A DNA stretch of 64,000 nucleotides from JAFDWR01 sp038216655 (GTDB lineage Bacteria > Armatimonadota > Fimbriimonadia > Fimbriimonadales > Fimbriimonadaceae), in NCBI GenBank assembly GCA_038216655.1, contig JBBQPZ010000002.1, forward strand, positions 1 to 64,000, read 5' to 3'. Shown here in pieces: positions 1 through 7,248 of this stretch. Below the pieces are notes generated by a model. It had not been told where the DNA came from, did not search any database, and saw only the letters and a list, made by a program, of their open reading frames with translations. The translations under genes and the position numbers were made by a program. Each line of letters starts with the position of its first letter. Position 1 is the first letter of the stretch.

Positions 1-4
1 CGAT

Positions 5-36
5 TTGGAGTGTTGGAGTGTTGGAGTGTTGGAGTG
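5..36. repeat. Octamer microsatellite, 4 units of TTGGAGTG
   Basis: Four perfect tandem copies of TTGGAGTG lie at the left edge of the window. The same unit, on the opposite strand, is repeated eight times at 57237-57300. It borders the palindromic repeat that starts at 56, the arrangement seen at other microsatellites here. Confidence 0.9.
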
Positions 37-55
37 TCGCCTTCAGGATTGTATT

Positions 56-237
56 TGTCATTCCGAACGGAGCCGCCTTCCCGCAAATGATCTCACTCCA
101 AGATCGGATGCGGCGAACGGAGGAACCTGACGGGAATCGTATCTTGTTCGTCTCCCAGGCACCAGTTTGGACGTGGGACCGCGAGCAATGGGTGCTGATA
201 GTCAGGTCCCTCGGCACAAACATCCTTCGGGATGACA
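56..237. repeat. Family I palindromic intergenic repeat, copy a
   Basis: The left end reads TTGTCATTCCGAAC and the right end reads CATCCTTCGGGATGACA, so the ends are inverted copies. Inside are the mirrored blocks GGAGGAACCTGACGG and GTCAGGTCCCTCGG. CATCC-TTCG-GGATG is a small hairpin at the right end. Other copies are at 18194-18380, 44093-44275 and 57036-57220, with half copies near 38252 and 39930. No gene is seen in 1-307. Confidence 0.8.
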
Positions 238-307
238 TTCCTCTGCCCTGCCACTAAGCAGCGATGTTCCACGGGAAACAATCCGATCGCGGAAGAACGC
301 TTAGAAT

Positions 308-333
308 GGCAATTATATACTTGACGCACGGAA
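308..333. repeat. Left terminal inverted repeat of the transposon
   Basis: Perfect 26-bp match to the reverse complement of 4326-4351. Identity breaks at 334. The target duplication CTTAGAAT lies immediately outside at 300-307. Confidence 0.95.
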
Positions 334-346
334 ATGATGCTATAAT
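321..346 (+). promoter_or_regulatory. Transposase promoter inside the left IR, leaderless
   Basis: TTGACG (321-326) and TATAAT (341-346) are separated by 14 bases, shorter than the usual 17. The GTG start at 353 is 6 bases past the -10, where transcription should begin, so the mRNA is predicted to be leaderless. The -35 lies within the inverted repeat, so transposase binding could repress transcription. Confidence 0.6.
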
Positions 347-352
347 AGATTC

Positions 353-1297
353 GTGAGCCAAGAACGAATCCCGACGACGCTACTTGAAGCGGTCCGATAT
401 TTCGCCAGCGAGCGCGACGCATGGAAGTGCGTTGTTAATCGCCGGTGGCCGGACGTTAATGTCACTTGCCCGCGTTGCGGATCGGATAAGGTTCATCTGA
501 TCGAGTCGCGCATGATCTGGCGCTGTAACGGTTGTGTAAAGCAATTCAGCGTGAAGATCGGCACGATCTTCGAGGAGTCCCCGATTCCGTTCTCGAAGTG
601 GCTTCCGGCTATGTGGCTTGTGGCGAACTGCAAGAACGGTATCAGTTCTTGCGAGTTGGCCCGTGACCTGGCTGTCACACAGAAAACCGCGTGGTTCATG
701 CTCCATCGCATTCGACTCGCATTCAAGAACGGCACCTTCGACAAGGTTGGTGGCGAAGTTGAGATTGACGAGACGTACATCGGCGGCAAGTCCATTAACA
801 TGCACTTCGACAAGCGCGAAGCCAAGATCAAGGGACGCGGTGCTGTCGGCAAGGCTATCGTGATGGGCTTCCTTGAGCGTGGCGGCAAGGTTCGCACTCT
901 GCACATTCCGCACACCGGAAAGGGCTTCATGGAGTCGCGAGTCCTCCAGAACGTCAAGGCACGGTCGAACGTGTTTTCGGATGCTCACCGTTCTTACGAC
1001 GAGCTAAGCCGCTGGTACGCCCATGCAACGGTAGACCACGCGGTCACCTACGTGCAGGGTCAGGTTCATACCAACGGAATCGAGAACTACTGGTCACTGC
1101 TAAAGCGGACGATCAAGGGCACGTACGTGTCAGTTGAGCCGTTCCATTTGGTTCGCTACCTGGACGAGCAAGCATTCCGCTACAACGAGCGCAAGGACGA
1201 TGATCGAGGGCGCTTCATCAAGGTGTTGGGTCAGGTTGTTGGGCGTCGGCTGACGTACAATGAACTGACCGGGAAAATGCCCAGGGCCACCCGATGA
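353..1297 (+). CDS. IS1595-family (ISXO2-like) transposase
   Basis: 314 aa. It catalyses movement of the 308-4351 element. An N-terminal zinc ribbon has Cys39, Cys42, Cys58 and Cys61 (CPRC...CNGC), followed by a helix-turn-helix-like region. The catalytic domain shows EIDETYIGG (Asp139), SDAHRSYDE (Asp210) and HTNGIENYWSLLKR (Asn241 and Glu244 region), the acidic pattern of the family. Start is GTG at 353, 6 bases after TATAAT; there is no Shine-Dalgarno. Length is normal for the family and no frameshift is visible. The stop overlaps the start of the next small ORF (ATGA). Confidence 0.95.
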   Translation: MSQERIPTTLLEAVRYFASERDAWKCVVNRRWPDVNVTCPRCGSDKVHLIESRMIWRCNGCVKQFSVKIGTIFEESPIPFSKWLPAMWLVANCKNGISSCELARDLAVTQKTAWFMLHRIRLAFKNGTFDKVGGEVEIDETYIGGKSINMHFDKREAKIKGRGAVGKAIVMGFLERGGKVRTLHIPHTGKGFMESRVLQNVKARSNVFSDAHRSYDELSRWYAHATVDHAVTYVQGQVHTNGIENYWSLLKRTIKGTYVSVEPFHLVRYLDEQAFRYNERKDDDRGRFIKVLGQVVGRRLTYNELTGKMPRATR

Positions 1298-1470
1298 AAC
1301 GCAAGTCGAACGCAAACCCAAAAAAGCCCCCCGACGCGGACCTGCTATCGGTTCCCGGCATGGAGAGTCTCGACCAATTGACGCGCCAAGTCCTAAAGGT
1401 GCCAAAAGAGGAAATGGAGCGGCTATTAGAAGAAGATCGCCAGCGCCGGAACAGTGGACACTCGACCTAG
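1294..1470 (+). CDS. Small charged protein coupled to the transposase
   Basis: 58 aa. The ATG at 1294 overlaps the transposase stop (ATGA), so translation is probably coupled. The protein is Lys/Arg-rich at the N-terminus (MKRKSNANPKK) and ends in a charged helix with LKVPKEEMERLLEEDRQRR. Small ORFs with a similar 'LxxxLKVPKxE' segment commonly follow transposases of this type, from memory. The function is unknown; an accessory role in transposition is only a guess. Confidence 0.7.
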   Translation: MKRKSNANPKKPPDADLLSVPGMESLDQLTRQVLKVPKEEMERLLEEDRQRRNSGHST

Positions 1471-1474
1471 ACGA

Positions 1475-2344
1475 CTAGAGGCGGGAAATGATCTTGGCGC
1501 AAAACGCTTGCTTATCCGGCGGTGTGTGATAAAGTGCGCTCATCATTAGGCTGTTATGGCTTGTCCCGGTCACGCGCTTAAGGGCAAGCCGTTGAGCCCC
1601 CGGAAGGTCGCTTTCGGGGTTAGGCTCGAAGCCGTAGACCATGAAGACGATATTGGCGCTTGGATTGTCCTTGACGGGAAGTTCGTCGAAATTGATAGAC
1701 GCGCGGAACGATTCGTAAAGCTCCTCTTGGATGATCGAAACCATCCGAGTTCGCCAGTGGTGGTGATAGAAGCCCTTCGTGATAAGTTGCGAGACGTACC
1801 GTTTCCTGACGTTGGCCCAATTGATCCCGTAGGTCGATTTCGTCCTTAGCATCTGATTGCTCATGAGCGCGGTGTAAGCGGGCTCCACTGAACCCGTGCA
1901 ATCGACCGCTTGGAGCTCGACGCTTATAAACTCCGTGATGTTGCCTTGAGGGTCTACATCCGCAATCACAAAATCGACATTGCCGAAGTGCTCCATCTTC
2001 ACTTCGGTCGCAACCCGCGGGTTCTTTGGGGGAGCCCCGTTCCAAACGTGCTCGATCACGTCGCGGATCATTTCCGCTTGATAAAACCGCTTAGGGCATA
2101 CCGCCATTAACTTTGGATTCTGGATGCTCCGATGGACGGTGCAGACAGGGTAAGGCCCGCTGATTCTATGACTTCGCTTCGTACATGTAGAGTTAATGAA
2201 TGGGCACAAGTAATCCGCATTGACAGGATTGCGCATTAGGTCCGCTGGCTCCCCTAACACTTCTCCGATGATCTTCACCGGGTCGATCTCTATGGGCTTT
2301 ACCGGCTTGCCGATAGTGGCTCCTTTACTCGCTGGAGCATGCAA
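1475..2344 (-). CDS. NotI-like type II restriction endonuclease
   Basis: 289 aa. The protein resembles the NotI family. It has four cysteines spaced like the NotI iron-binding Cys4 motif (Cys47 in CPFI, Cys54, Cys68, Cys83 in VCPKR) and a PD-(D/E)XK-type core with Asp124 (GNVDFVIADV), Glu143 and Gln145 (VELQAVD). NotI has the same E-x-Q variant in LEIQTMD. NotI itself is 383 aa, so this is a shorter member. The ATG at 2344 lies inside the 3' end of the methyltransferase (46-bp overlap, different frame), so the endonuclease is downstream and probably translationally coupled. The cognate recognition sequence cannot be read from the protein. Confidence 0.85.
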   Translation of the reverse strand: MHAPASKGATIGKPVKPIEIDPVKIIGEVLGEPADLMRNPVNADYLCPFINSTCTKRSHRISGPYPVCTVHRSIQNPKLMAVCPKRFYQAEMIRDVIEHVWNGAPPKNPRVATEVKMEHFGNVDFVIADVDPQGNITEFISVELQAVDCTGSVEPAYTALMSNQMLRTKSTYGINWANVRKRYVSQLITKGFYHHHWRTRMVSIIQEELYESFRASINFDELPVKDNPSANIVFMVYGFEPNPESDLPGAQRLALKRVTGTSHNSLMMSALYHTPPDKQAFCAKIISRL

Positions 2345-3552
2345 GAGATCTCATTTCCAACGGCTTGACCCAAGAGAGGCGGAACGGCATTTCCGACCTG
2401 CTTAAACTGATCCATCCGAGCCCCGGAGAACCGAATCCGATCGGGGAAGGATTGGAACCGCGCAGCTTCCCGAACGGTCAAGGTTCGCTCCTGGGTCGGA
2501 TGTATGTATGAGCCCCAATGCAGGTCGCATTTGGTCAAGACGGTGCAGCACAAGCCGGTCCGCTTTAAGCGTCCGTATCGCTTCGTGTGGTCGCTCCGAC
2601 GGGCTTTCTGCATCCCGGCTGGCAAGAGGTCAAAGGGAATGTCTCTCCAGCTTCCGCCTTCAGGGATGTGCTTCAGTCGTTCGATATTGACCGGACTCAA
2701 GAAAGGCGCGACGTGGTGGAACAGTTGGTCCGACCCTTCACGCAGTAGCCGCTGGTAATCCGATTGTGGCTCCATGCCGTAGGACGCGACTTCGGCACCC
2801 TGGCTGATCTCCAGAGGGGGTAGGTCGCTTAGCGCGTCCCATACGGTCACGAACGGCTTTAAATGCGACGTGAATAGCTCGACGCTATCCGGGCTTGCGT
2901 GCGTCGGCTCCGGCCATGAAATAGTCTTGGTCTCTCGCGATGCGACAAAGAACACTCGACGACGTTCTTGCGGCACTCCGAAATCTTCGCTTCGTAGAAT
3001 GCGATGCTCGACGTAATAACCCAGAGACTGAAGCCCGGCGTAAAGCTCCTCGACGGCTCGACCGTCGCCGACGCTCGTAATTCCAGTCACGTTCTCCATG
3101 ACCACGAAGCGCGGCATTAGCCCTTCCACGACGCGGAGGTATTCGCGGAACAGACCTGACCGCTCGTCGTGCATCCCTCGCTGATGGTTGTAGACGCTGA
3201 ACGCCTGACAAGGGGGACCACCTACCAATACGTCTAAGTCGTCATTCTTGGAAAGTCCGGCGGCATCACGAAGCTGGTCGGCGGTGATGTCCTGGATCGG
3301 GCCGCCTAGGAATGCGGTTTCAGGGTGATTCAGCTTGAATGTCGCGGCGGCTGAATCGTCGAAATCATTCGCAGCAAGAACCGAAAACCCCGCTTCCCTG
3401 AATCCTTCCGAGAGTCCGCCCGCACCTGAAAAAAGGTCAATTACTGTATGGGCGACCGGGCGCATGACGTGTTTACTCGCGAGCGAAGTGAACCTACGAG
3501 TATATGGCATTTCGGCTCCACTCGACACGTTCAGCGGAGAATTTTGCGCCAT
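2299..3552 (-). CDS. C5-cytosine DNA methyltransferase of the RM pair
   Basis: 417 aa. It methylates cytosine C5 using S-adenosylmethionine and should protect host DNA from the adjacent endonuclease. Motif I is VIDLFSGAGGLSEGF (about residues 37-51). Motif IV is GGPPCQAFS with nucleophile Cys115, motif VI is MENV (Glu153), motif VIII is QERRRVFFVA, and motif X is GNAVPPLLGQAVGN near the C-terminus. The ATG at 3552 gives a 36-residue extension before motif I; an internal ATG at 3465 is an alternative. It is first in the operon, ahead of the endonuclease. An operator-like palindrome lies about 55 bp upstream at 3606-3622. Confidence 0.95.
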   Translation of the reverse strand: MAQNSPLNVSSGAEMPYTRRFTSLASKHVMRPVAHTVIDLFSGAGGLSEGFREAGFSVLAANDFDDSAAATFKLNHPETAFLGGPIQDITADQLRDAAGLSKNDDLDVLVGGPPCQAFSVYNHQRGMHDERSGLFREYLRVVEGLMPRFVVMENVTGITSVGDGRAVEELYAGLQSLGYYVEHRILRSEDFGVPQERRRVFFVASRETKTISWPEPTHASPDSVELFTSHLKPFVTVWDALSDLPPLEISQGAEVASYGMEPQSDYQRLLREGSDQLFHHVAPFLSPVNIERLKHIPEGGSWRDIPFDLLPAGMQKARRSDHTKRYGRLKRTGLCCTVLTKCDLHWGSYIHPTQERTLTVREAARFQSFPDRIRFSGARMDQFKQVGNAVPPLLGQAVGNEISCMLQRVKEPLSASR

Positions 3553-3605
3553 CTATCTTAAGACGCTAAACCGCCATCGGAAGCCGTAGGATTCCACTGG
3601 ATATC

Positions 3606-3622
3606 CCTAGATTTTGCCTAGG
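3606..3622. promoter_or_regulatory. Operator-like palindrome O2, CCTAG-N7-CTAGG
   Basis: CCTAG ATTTTGC CTAGG overlaps the stop of the RHH-like gene and lies upstream of the methyltransferase. It has the same half-sites and the same 7-base spacing as O1 (3861-3877). Confidence 0.6.
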
Positions 3623-3857
3623 TTTCTGTCGGCTCTGGGTCAGTCTTGCGACGGCGTTCGCTTCCGGGGCGCGGAGTATAAGCTCCCTCAATCTCATCCT
3701 CCTTAGCGCGGATGTACATCAAGATCGCAGCCTCCCCGGCTTCAGCAATGCCTATGTCGTGCCAATGCGCAACGTCCTTGAACCGTTGAACAAGCTCGCG
3801 CGGAAGCTCCATGTTGAGCGGCTCAGTTGGCCCCTTTGCCGCTTTCTTTCCAACCAT
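3618..3857 (-). CDS. Small RHH-like regulator in the transposon
   Basis: 79 aa. The segment PLNMELPRELVQRFKDVAHW, followed by an Ala/Glu-rich helix (IAEAGEAAILMYI), has the beta strand, helix, helix layout of ribbon-helix-helix DNA-binding proteins. The C-terminus is basic and disordered (RPGSERRRKTDPEPTET). It lies on the same strand as, and 65 bases upstream of, the methyltransferase. Identical palindromes CCTAG-N7-CTAGG lie just before its ATG and at its stop. I infer an autoregulator that controls the RM operon, analogous in role to RM control proteins, though those are usually HTH proteins. An antitoxin-like role is the main alternative. Confidence 0.65.
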   Translation of the reverse strand: MVGKKAAKGPTEPLNMELPRELVQRFKDVAHWHDIGIAEAGEAAILMYIRAKEDEIEGAYTPRPGSERRRKTDPEPTET

Positions 3858-3860
3858 CTT

Positions 3861-3877
3861 CCTAGATTGTATCTAGG
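3861..3877. promoter_or_regulatory. Operator-like palindrome O1, CCTAG-N7-CTAGG
   Basis: CCTAGATTGTATCTAGG, arms CCTAGAT/ATCTAGG, ends 3 bases before the ATG of the RHH-like gene (minus strand). Binding here would block its promoter or start. Confidence 0.65.
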
Positions 3878-3926
3878 TTTTTTGAATCCTTTCGCTTCGA
3901 TCCCCCGTCTTGTCACACAGGAAACG

Positions 3927-3962
3927 AAAAAACGGGCCGAACCCCGCAAGAGTTCGACCCGT
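3927..3962 (-). terminator. Rho-independent terminator, leftward
   Basis: Read on the minus strand, an 11-bp stem (ACGGGTCGAAC pairing with GTTCGGCCCGT, one G-U) with a 9-base loop is followed by six T. It starts one base from the stop of the small gene at 3963-4151, which it probably ends. Confidence 0.8.
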
Positions 3963-4151
3963 CTACAGTTTCCCGATGAACTGAGAACCGCGTGACGAAT
4001 GAGTCAACGCGCATGCAACGTCCCCCGCAAGGACGCGGCCCTCAGAGTTGACTAGGACTGGACCATTAGGCCGGAACCGATCTTCGTCAACGTAAATAAG
4101 GACGAGCGAACTGCGAAAGTTAGCGCAGAAAGTTTCTCGTTTTTTTGGCAC
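3963..4151 (-). CDS. Small unrecognised protein in the transposon
   Basis: 62 aa with a GTG start. I do not recognise it. The N-terminus is basic (MPKKRETF), followed by SLVLIYVDEDRFRPNGPVLVNSEGRVL. The main support is the strong terminator placed directly after its stop codon. No clear Shine-Dalgarno or -10 is seen. The transcript could instead be a small RNA. Nothing is recognisable between 4152 and the right inverted repeat at 4326. Confidence 0.4.
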   Translation of the reverse strand: MPKKRETFCANFRSSLVLIYVDEDRFRPNGPVLVNSEGRVLAGDVACALTHSSRGSQFIGKL

Positions 4152-4325
4152 CCGTCTGCCGGGACTGCTAACCTGCTTTCCCCATCAGAGGACAAGTGGT
4201 ATCCTCGGCTCCGAGTTACTGTTCATAGCAGTGATTTCTCCTTGTCGGGGGTCCTTCTTAGCGGTTGGCCCCCGGCGCAACCCTTCCCCCTTTTTCGCCC
4301 GCCTGCTAAGTTTGATCCTACCCAG

Positions 4326-4351
4326 TTCCGTGCGTCAAGTATATAATTGCC
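4326..4351. repeat. Right terminal inverted repeat of the transposon
   Basis: Perfect 26-bp inverted copy of 308-333. The second copy of the target duplication CTTAGAAT follows at 4352-4359. Confidence 0.95.
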
Positions 4352-4353
4352 CT

Positions 4354-4359
4354 TAGAAT
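4354..4359 (+). promoter_or_regulatory. -10 box TAGAAT of the hydrolase gene, within the target duplication
   Basis: TAGAAT is 7 bases before the ATG at 4367. It is part of the 8-bp duplicated target, so the insertion separated this -10 from its original upstream sequence. Confidence 0.55.
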
Positions 4360-4366
4360 AGAAACA

Positions 4367-5194
4367 ATGCTGCTGCCCTTCCTCGTTGCGACTCTCCTCT
4401 CCCAAGCGGCCAATCCAATTCGCATGTCCCTCTGGTCGAACGGCGCCCCGGGCTCGGAGAAGCGTAAGAACGAGCCGGAGGAGGCGAAGGATTGGTGGGT
4501 GAAGAACATCCACGACCCGAGCATCAACGTCTTCCTCCCGCCCGTCGGCAAGCGAACCGGCGCGGCCATCGTGATCTTCCCCGGCGGAGGGCACAGCCAG
4601 CTGGTCTATCCCCCAGAAGGGATCGAGCCTGCGCAGTACCTCGCCAGCCACGGGATCGTGGCGATCGCCGTGAAGTACCGCCTCTTCCGCGAGCCGGGCT
4701 CGACTTATACGTTTGAGAATGCCACTGTGCCCGATTCGTACCGGGCGATGCGTCTGGTGCGAAGTCACGCCGCCGAGTGGGGGCTCGACCCCAAGCGCAT
4801 CGGGGCGATGGGCTTCTCTGCCGGTGGAGAGAACGTCTCGGGCATCGCCTTCGGCCCCGGCGCGGGTGATGCCGGCGCCTCCGACCCCGTTGAGCGGGTG
4901 AGCGGGAAGCCGAACTTCATCATCGAGATCTACCCCGGACCCTTGGGGATTCCCTCGGTGGTCCCCCCTGACGCCCCGGCCGCGTTCTTCCTTGTCTCGA
5001 ACGACGACGATCACACCGCGGCGATCATGGACCTGATGACCAAGTATCGAAAGGCGAAGGTTTCGATGGAGTCCCACATCCTCGCATTAGGCGGCCACGG
5101 ATTCAACATGGGCGGGCGTTCGAACCTGAACTCAGTCAAAACCTGGCCCGCGCGGTTGATTGATTGGCTGGCCGATAACAACTGGTCGAAGTGA
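4367..5194 (+). CDS. Exported alpha/beta hydrolase (acetyl-esterase/BD-FAE-like)
   Basis: 275 aa. A short hydrophobic N-terminus (MLLPFLVATLLSQA) looks like a signal peptide. The hydrolase fold shows an oxyanion-hole loop FPGGGHS (about residue 70), nucleophile elbow GFSAGG (about residue 150), an acid in the SNDDDH segment and the catalytic His in LGGHGFN near the C-terminus. The family acts on esters, often acetylated sugars; the substrate here is unknown. Translation probably starts leaderless, 7 bases after TAGAAT. Transposon insertion immediately upstream may have changed its expression. Confidence 0.85.
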   Translation: MLLPFLVATLLSQAANPIRMSLWSNGAPGSEKRKNEPEEAKDWWVKNIHDPSINVFLPPVGKRTGAAIVIFPGGGHSQLVYPPEGIEPAQYLASHGIVAIAVKYRLFREPGSTYTFENATVPDSYRAMRLVRSHAAEWGLDPKRIGAMGFSAGGENVSGIAFGPGAGDAGASDPVERVSGKPNFIIEIYPGPLGIPSVVPPDAPAAFFLVSNDDDHTAAIMDLMTKYRKAKVSMESHILALGGHGFNMGGRSNLNSVKTWPARLIDWLADNNWSK

Positions 5195-5277
5195 TATCGG
5201 AGTGCGCGAGTCTGGAGTCTGTAGCATTGCTCGTACCGCTTGGAAATAGCGCCGAACATTCTTAGGCTATCGGCAAG

Positions 5278-5370
5278 CCTCCCCTTGAGGGGAGGTTGGA
5301 GGGGTGACCGCGTGCCTGGAATTGGGAACCTGTGGCACCTGTTCACCCTCCCAACGCTCCCTCAAGGGAG
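5278..5370. repeat. Family III GC-rich palindromic repeat, copy a
   Basis: CCTCCCC-TTGA-GGGGAGG (5278-5295) and CTCCCT-CA-AGGGAG (5357-5370) are two hairpins about 60 bases apart. They lie between convergent genes, so they could act as a bidirectional transcription end. Similar CCTCCCC...GGGGAGG blocks occur at 25607-25774, 41503-41540 and 42679-42712. Confidence 0.65.
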
Positions 5371-5449
5371 GGCTCAGGTACTGCCCATTGCCTAATTATC
5401 GAAGGTCGGTTTGAGCACTGCAAGACTCCGCGCTCTAGCATTCCCAAAC

Positions 5450-6436
5450 TTACTTCGGACCCGCGCCTTCGGTGAAGAGGTGGCGGATTACGTCCTCGAT
5501 GTCCACTTCCTGGATCGCGACGTCGCTCACAGGCAGGTGCTGGAGCATTCGAGCCGTCGCCTGGGTCGTCTCCAAGCGAGGCACCTCGAAAGTCGCCAAG
5601 AGCGGCTCCGCCTCGATCACCGTTCCGTACTTCTCCAGGTCTTCCCGAGTCACCTCGGTCGAGAACGCGAGGCGGATGCGGCGGGTGTCGCTGTACCGGT
5701 TCGAGAGCTCGTCGAGTTGGCCCTCAAAGACCAGCTGTCCGTGATCGATGACCACGACCCGGTCGCACAGCTCCTGAACGTCCTGCATGTAGTGGCTCGT
5801 GAGGATGATCGTACAATTGTCCTCTTTGTGAAGCTGCTTCAGGAACTCTCGGATTCGCTTTTGGGATACCACGTCGAGCCCGATCGTTGGTTCGTCGAGG
5901 AAGATCACCCTCGGGGAATGCAAGAGGGCGGCGACGAGTTCGCACTTCATCCGCTCGCCGAGCGACAACTTTCGTACCTGCGTGTGGATCTTATCGCCGA
6001 GGTCGAGAATGCTGATTAGGTGATCCGAGCGGCGCTTGAACTGCTCGTCACTAACCTCGTAGAGCTCCTTCAAGACCACGAAAGAGTCCCAGGCGGGGAG
6101 GTCCCACCAGAGCTGCATCTTGTTGCCCATCACCAGGCTGATCTGGCGGAGCATCTCGGGCTTACGTTGTTGGGGGGAGAAGCCAAGCACTTTGGCCTCG
6201 CCGCTGGTGGGGTAGAGGATGCCGGAGAGCATCTTGAGAGTGGTTGTCTTCCCCGCGCCGTTGGGTCCGAGGAAGCCGACCAGTTCGCCCTGCCCGATCT
6301 GGAGGTCGATCGCCTGCACCGCCTTGACCTCGACCTTCTCCTTGGTAAACAACCCCTTCAAAGCCCCCGCGATACCGGGCGCTTTCTTGTGGGAGATGTA
6401 GGTCTTGGTCAGGCCTTTGGCTTCGATCGCGAGCAT
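5450..6436 (-). CDS. ABC-2 type transporter ATPase
   Basis: 328 aa. This is the nucleotide-binding subunit of an ABC exporter. Walker A is GPNGAGKTTT, the signature is LSLGERMKCEL, Walker B is RVIFLDEPTIGLD and the H-loop is ILTSH. A C-terminal extension of about 80 residues after the ATPase core is typical of the NatA/CcmA-like group that partners separate ABC-2 permeases. No permease lies beside it, so the partner is elsewhere or the complex assembles in trans. The substrate cannot be inferred. Confidence 0.9.
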   Translation of the reverse strand: MLAIEAKGLTKTYISHKKAPGIAGALKGLFTKEKVEVKAVQAIDLQIGQGELVGFLGPNGAGKTTTLKMLSGILYPTSGEAKVLGFSPQQRKPEMLRQISLVMGNKMQLWWDLPAWDSFVVLKELYEVSDEQFKRRSDHLISILDLGDKIHTQVRKLSLGERMKCELVAALLHSPRVIFLDEPTIGLDVVSQKRIREFLKQLHKEDNCTIILTSHYMQDVQELCDRVVVIDHGQLVFEGQLDELSNRYSDTRRIRLAFSTEVTREDLEKYGTVIEAEPLLATFEVPRLETTQATARMLQHLPVSDVAIQEVDIEDVIRHLFTEGAGPK

Positions 6437-6516
6437 ACGGAGTGGAGGTTACCGCCTCTCTCGACACCATAGTCCGTCACCGGAGTAGGCTATCAACCTT
6501 CCTTTTTCTGCTTTAA

Positions 6517-6690
6517 CCGTCCTCCAGAGCGGAGCGCCGAGCCCAAGCGAAGGCAGCGAAGTCGAAGGATCATTTGTCCAGTCTTCGACTCTCTGGACGA
6601 GCGCCGGTTTTCTAAGTCGGAGGCTTAGTAAAATGGTCCTTCGACTGCGTTCGACTCGCCAGGGCTCATCAACTCCGCTCAGGATGACGG
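6517..6690. repeat. Family II palindromic intergenic repeat, copy a
   Basis: It begins CCGTCCTCCAGAGCGGAG and ends CTCCGCTCAGGATGACGG. Inside are the mirrored blocks GCAGCGAAGTCGAAGGA and TCCTTCGACTGCGTTCGAC. The closest relative is 38381-38550, which shares most of the sequence. Confidence 0.8.
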
Positions 6691-7248
6691 ACCTAAAGCG
6701 GATAATTGAAGCCTGACGGCCTATTGAACAAGTTCCGTGTCTGGGTTCAACTGGACCATGCCCGACCCGCCCGGACCGAAATCCCGTGGCCAACGCCAGA
6801 TTCCTCCCGCCGGAACGAGGGTCTGCCTTGCCGACGACTTCGATGCAGTTATCATCGCGATCGAAGATGTGTCGGAACAAAACGCGCTAACGATGGCCCT
6901 GGGGAAGATGGGCCGGGAGGCTCGCGTCACCGACTCTCTAAGCTCGGCGATGATGACCCAAGACCAATCTAGAGTCGGCTTAGTGATTACTGACGACTGG
7001 GAGTTCATTGCCCCTATGAATGTCAATGTGGCAAGGCCAAACCTACGTTTCTGTTAGTTTTTGCGACGCAGGCCATCTCTGACCTAACGAAATCAGAGGC
7101 CGATGGTTTTATAAAGGGACCGTTCCGACTAGGGGGTGAATTCATCGCAAGTCAGTCCCCCTTCTAGCAACGGACCAGATCCGGGCCGATGGGCGCAAAT
7201 TCGTACAGCGAGAATGCCGTTGGCTAGGAATTCTCGGTCCCTTTCCCG
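6691..7248. other. Region without a convincing gene
   Basis: Overlapping reading frames of about 100 codons exist on both strands between 6721 and 7057. None has a recognisable domain or a clear start signal. The segment may hold a decayed gene. No tRNA or terminator was recognised. Confidence 0.5.

Larger units (their letters stand above)
308..4351. mobile_element. IS1595-family transposon carrying a restriction-modification system
   Basis: The element is 4044 bp. Its ends are 26-bp perfect inverted repeats (308-333 and 4326-4351, outer bases GGCAATTATATAC). It is flanked by an 8-bp direct duplication CTTAGAAT at 300-307 and 4352-4359; 8 bp is the target-site size known for IS1595 elements. 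Cargo in order: transposase, a small downstream ORF, NotI-like endonuclease, C5 methyltransferase, RHH-like regulator, and a small terminated ORF. By eye the base composition is less GC-rich than the flanking chromosome. All ends and the transposase look intact, so the element may still be active. IS1595 derivatives with passenger genes are known; I cannot tell whether this cargo has been described. Confidence 0.93.

Noticed and set aside
6721..7057. Two overlapping frames of about 100 codons on opposite strands
   Set aside because: Neither has a recognisable domain, a ribosome site or a -10 at the proper spacing. A decayed gene is possible but not supported.
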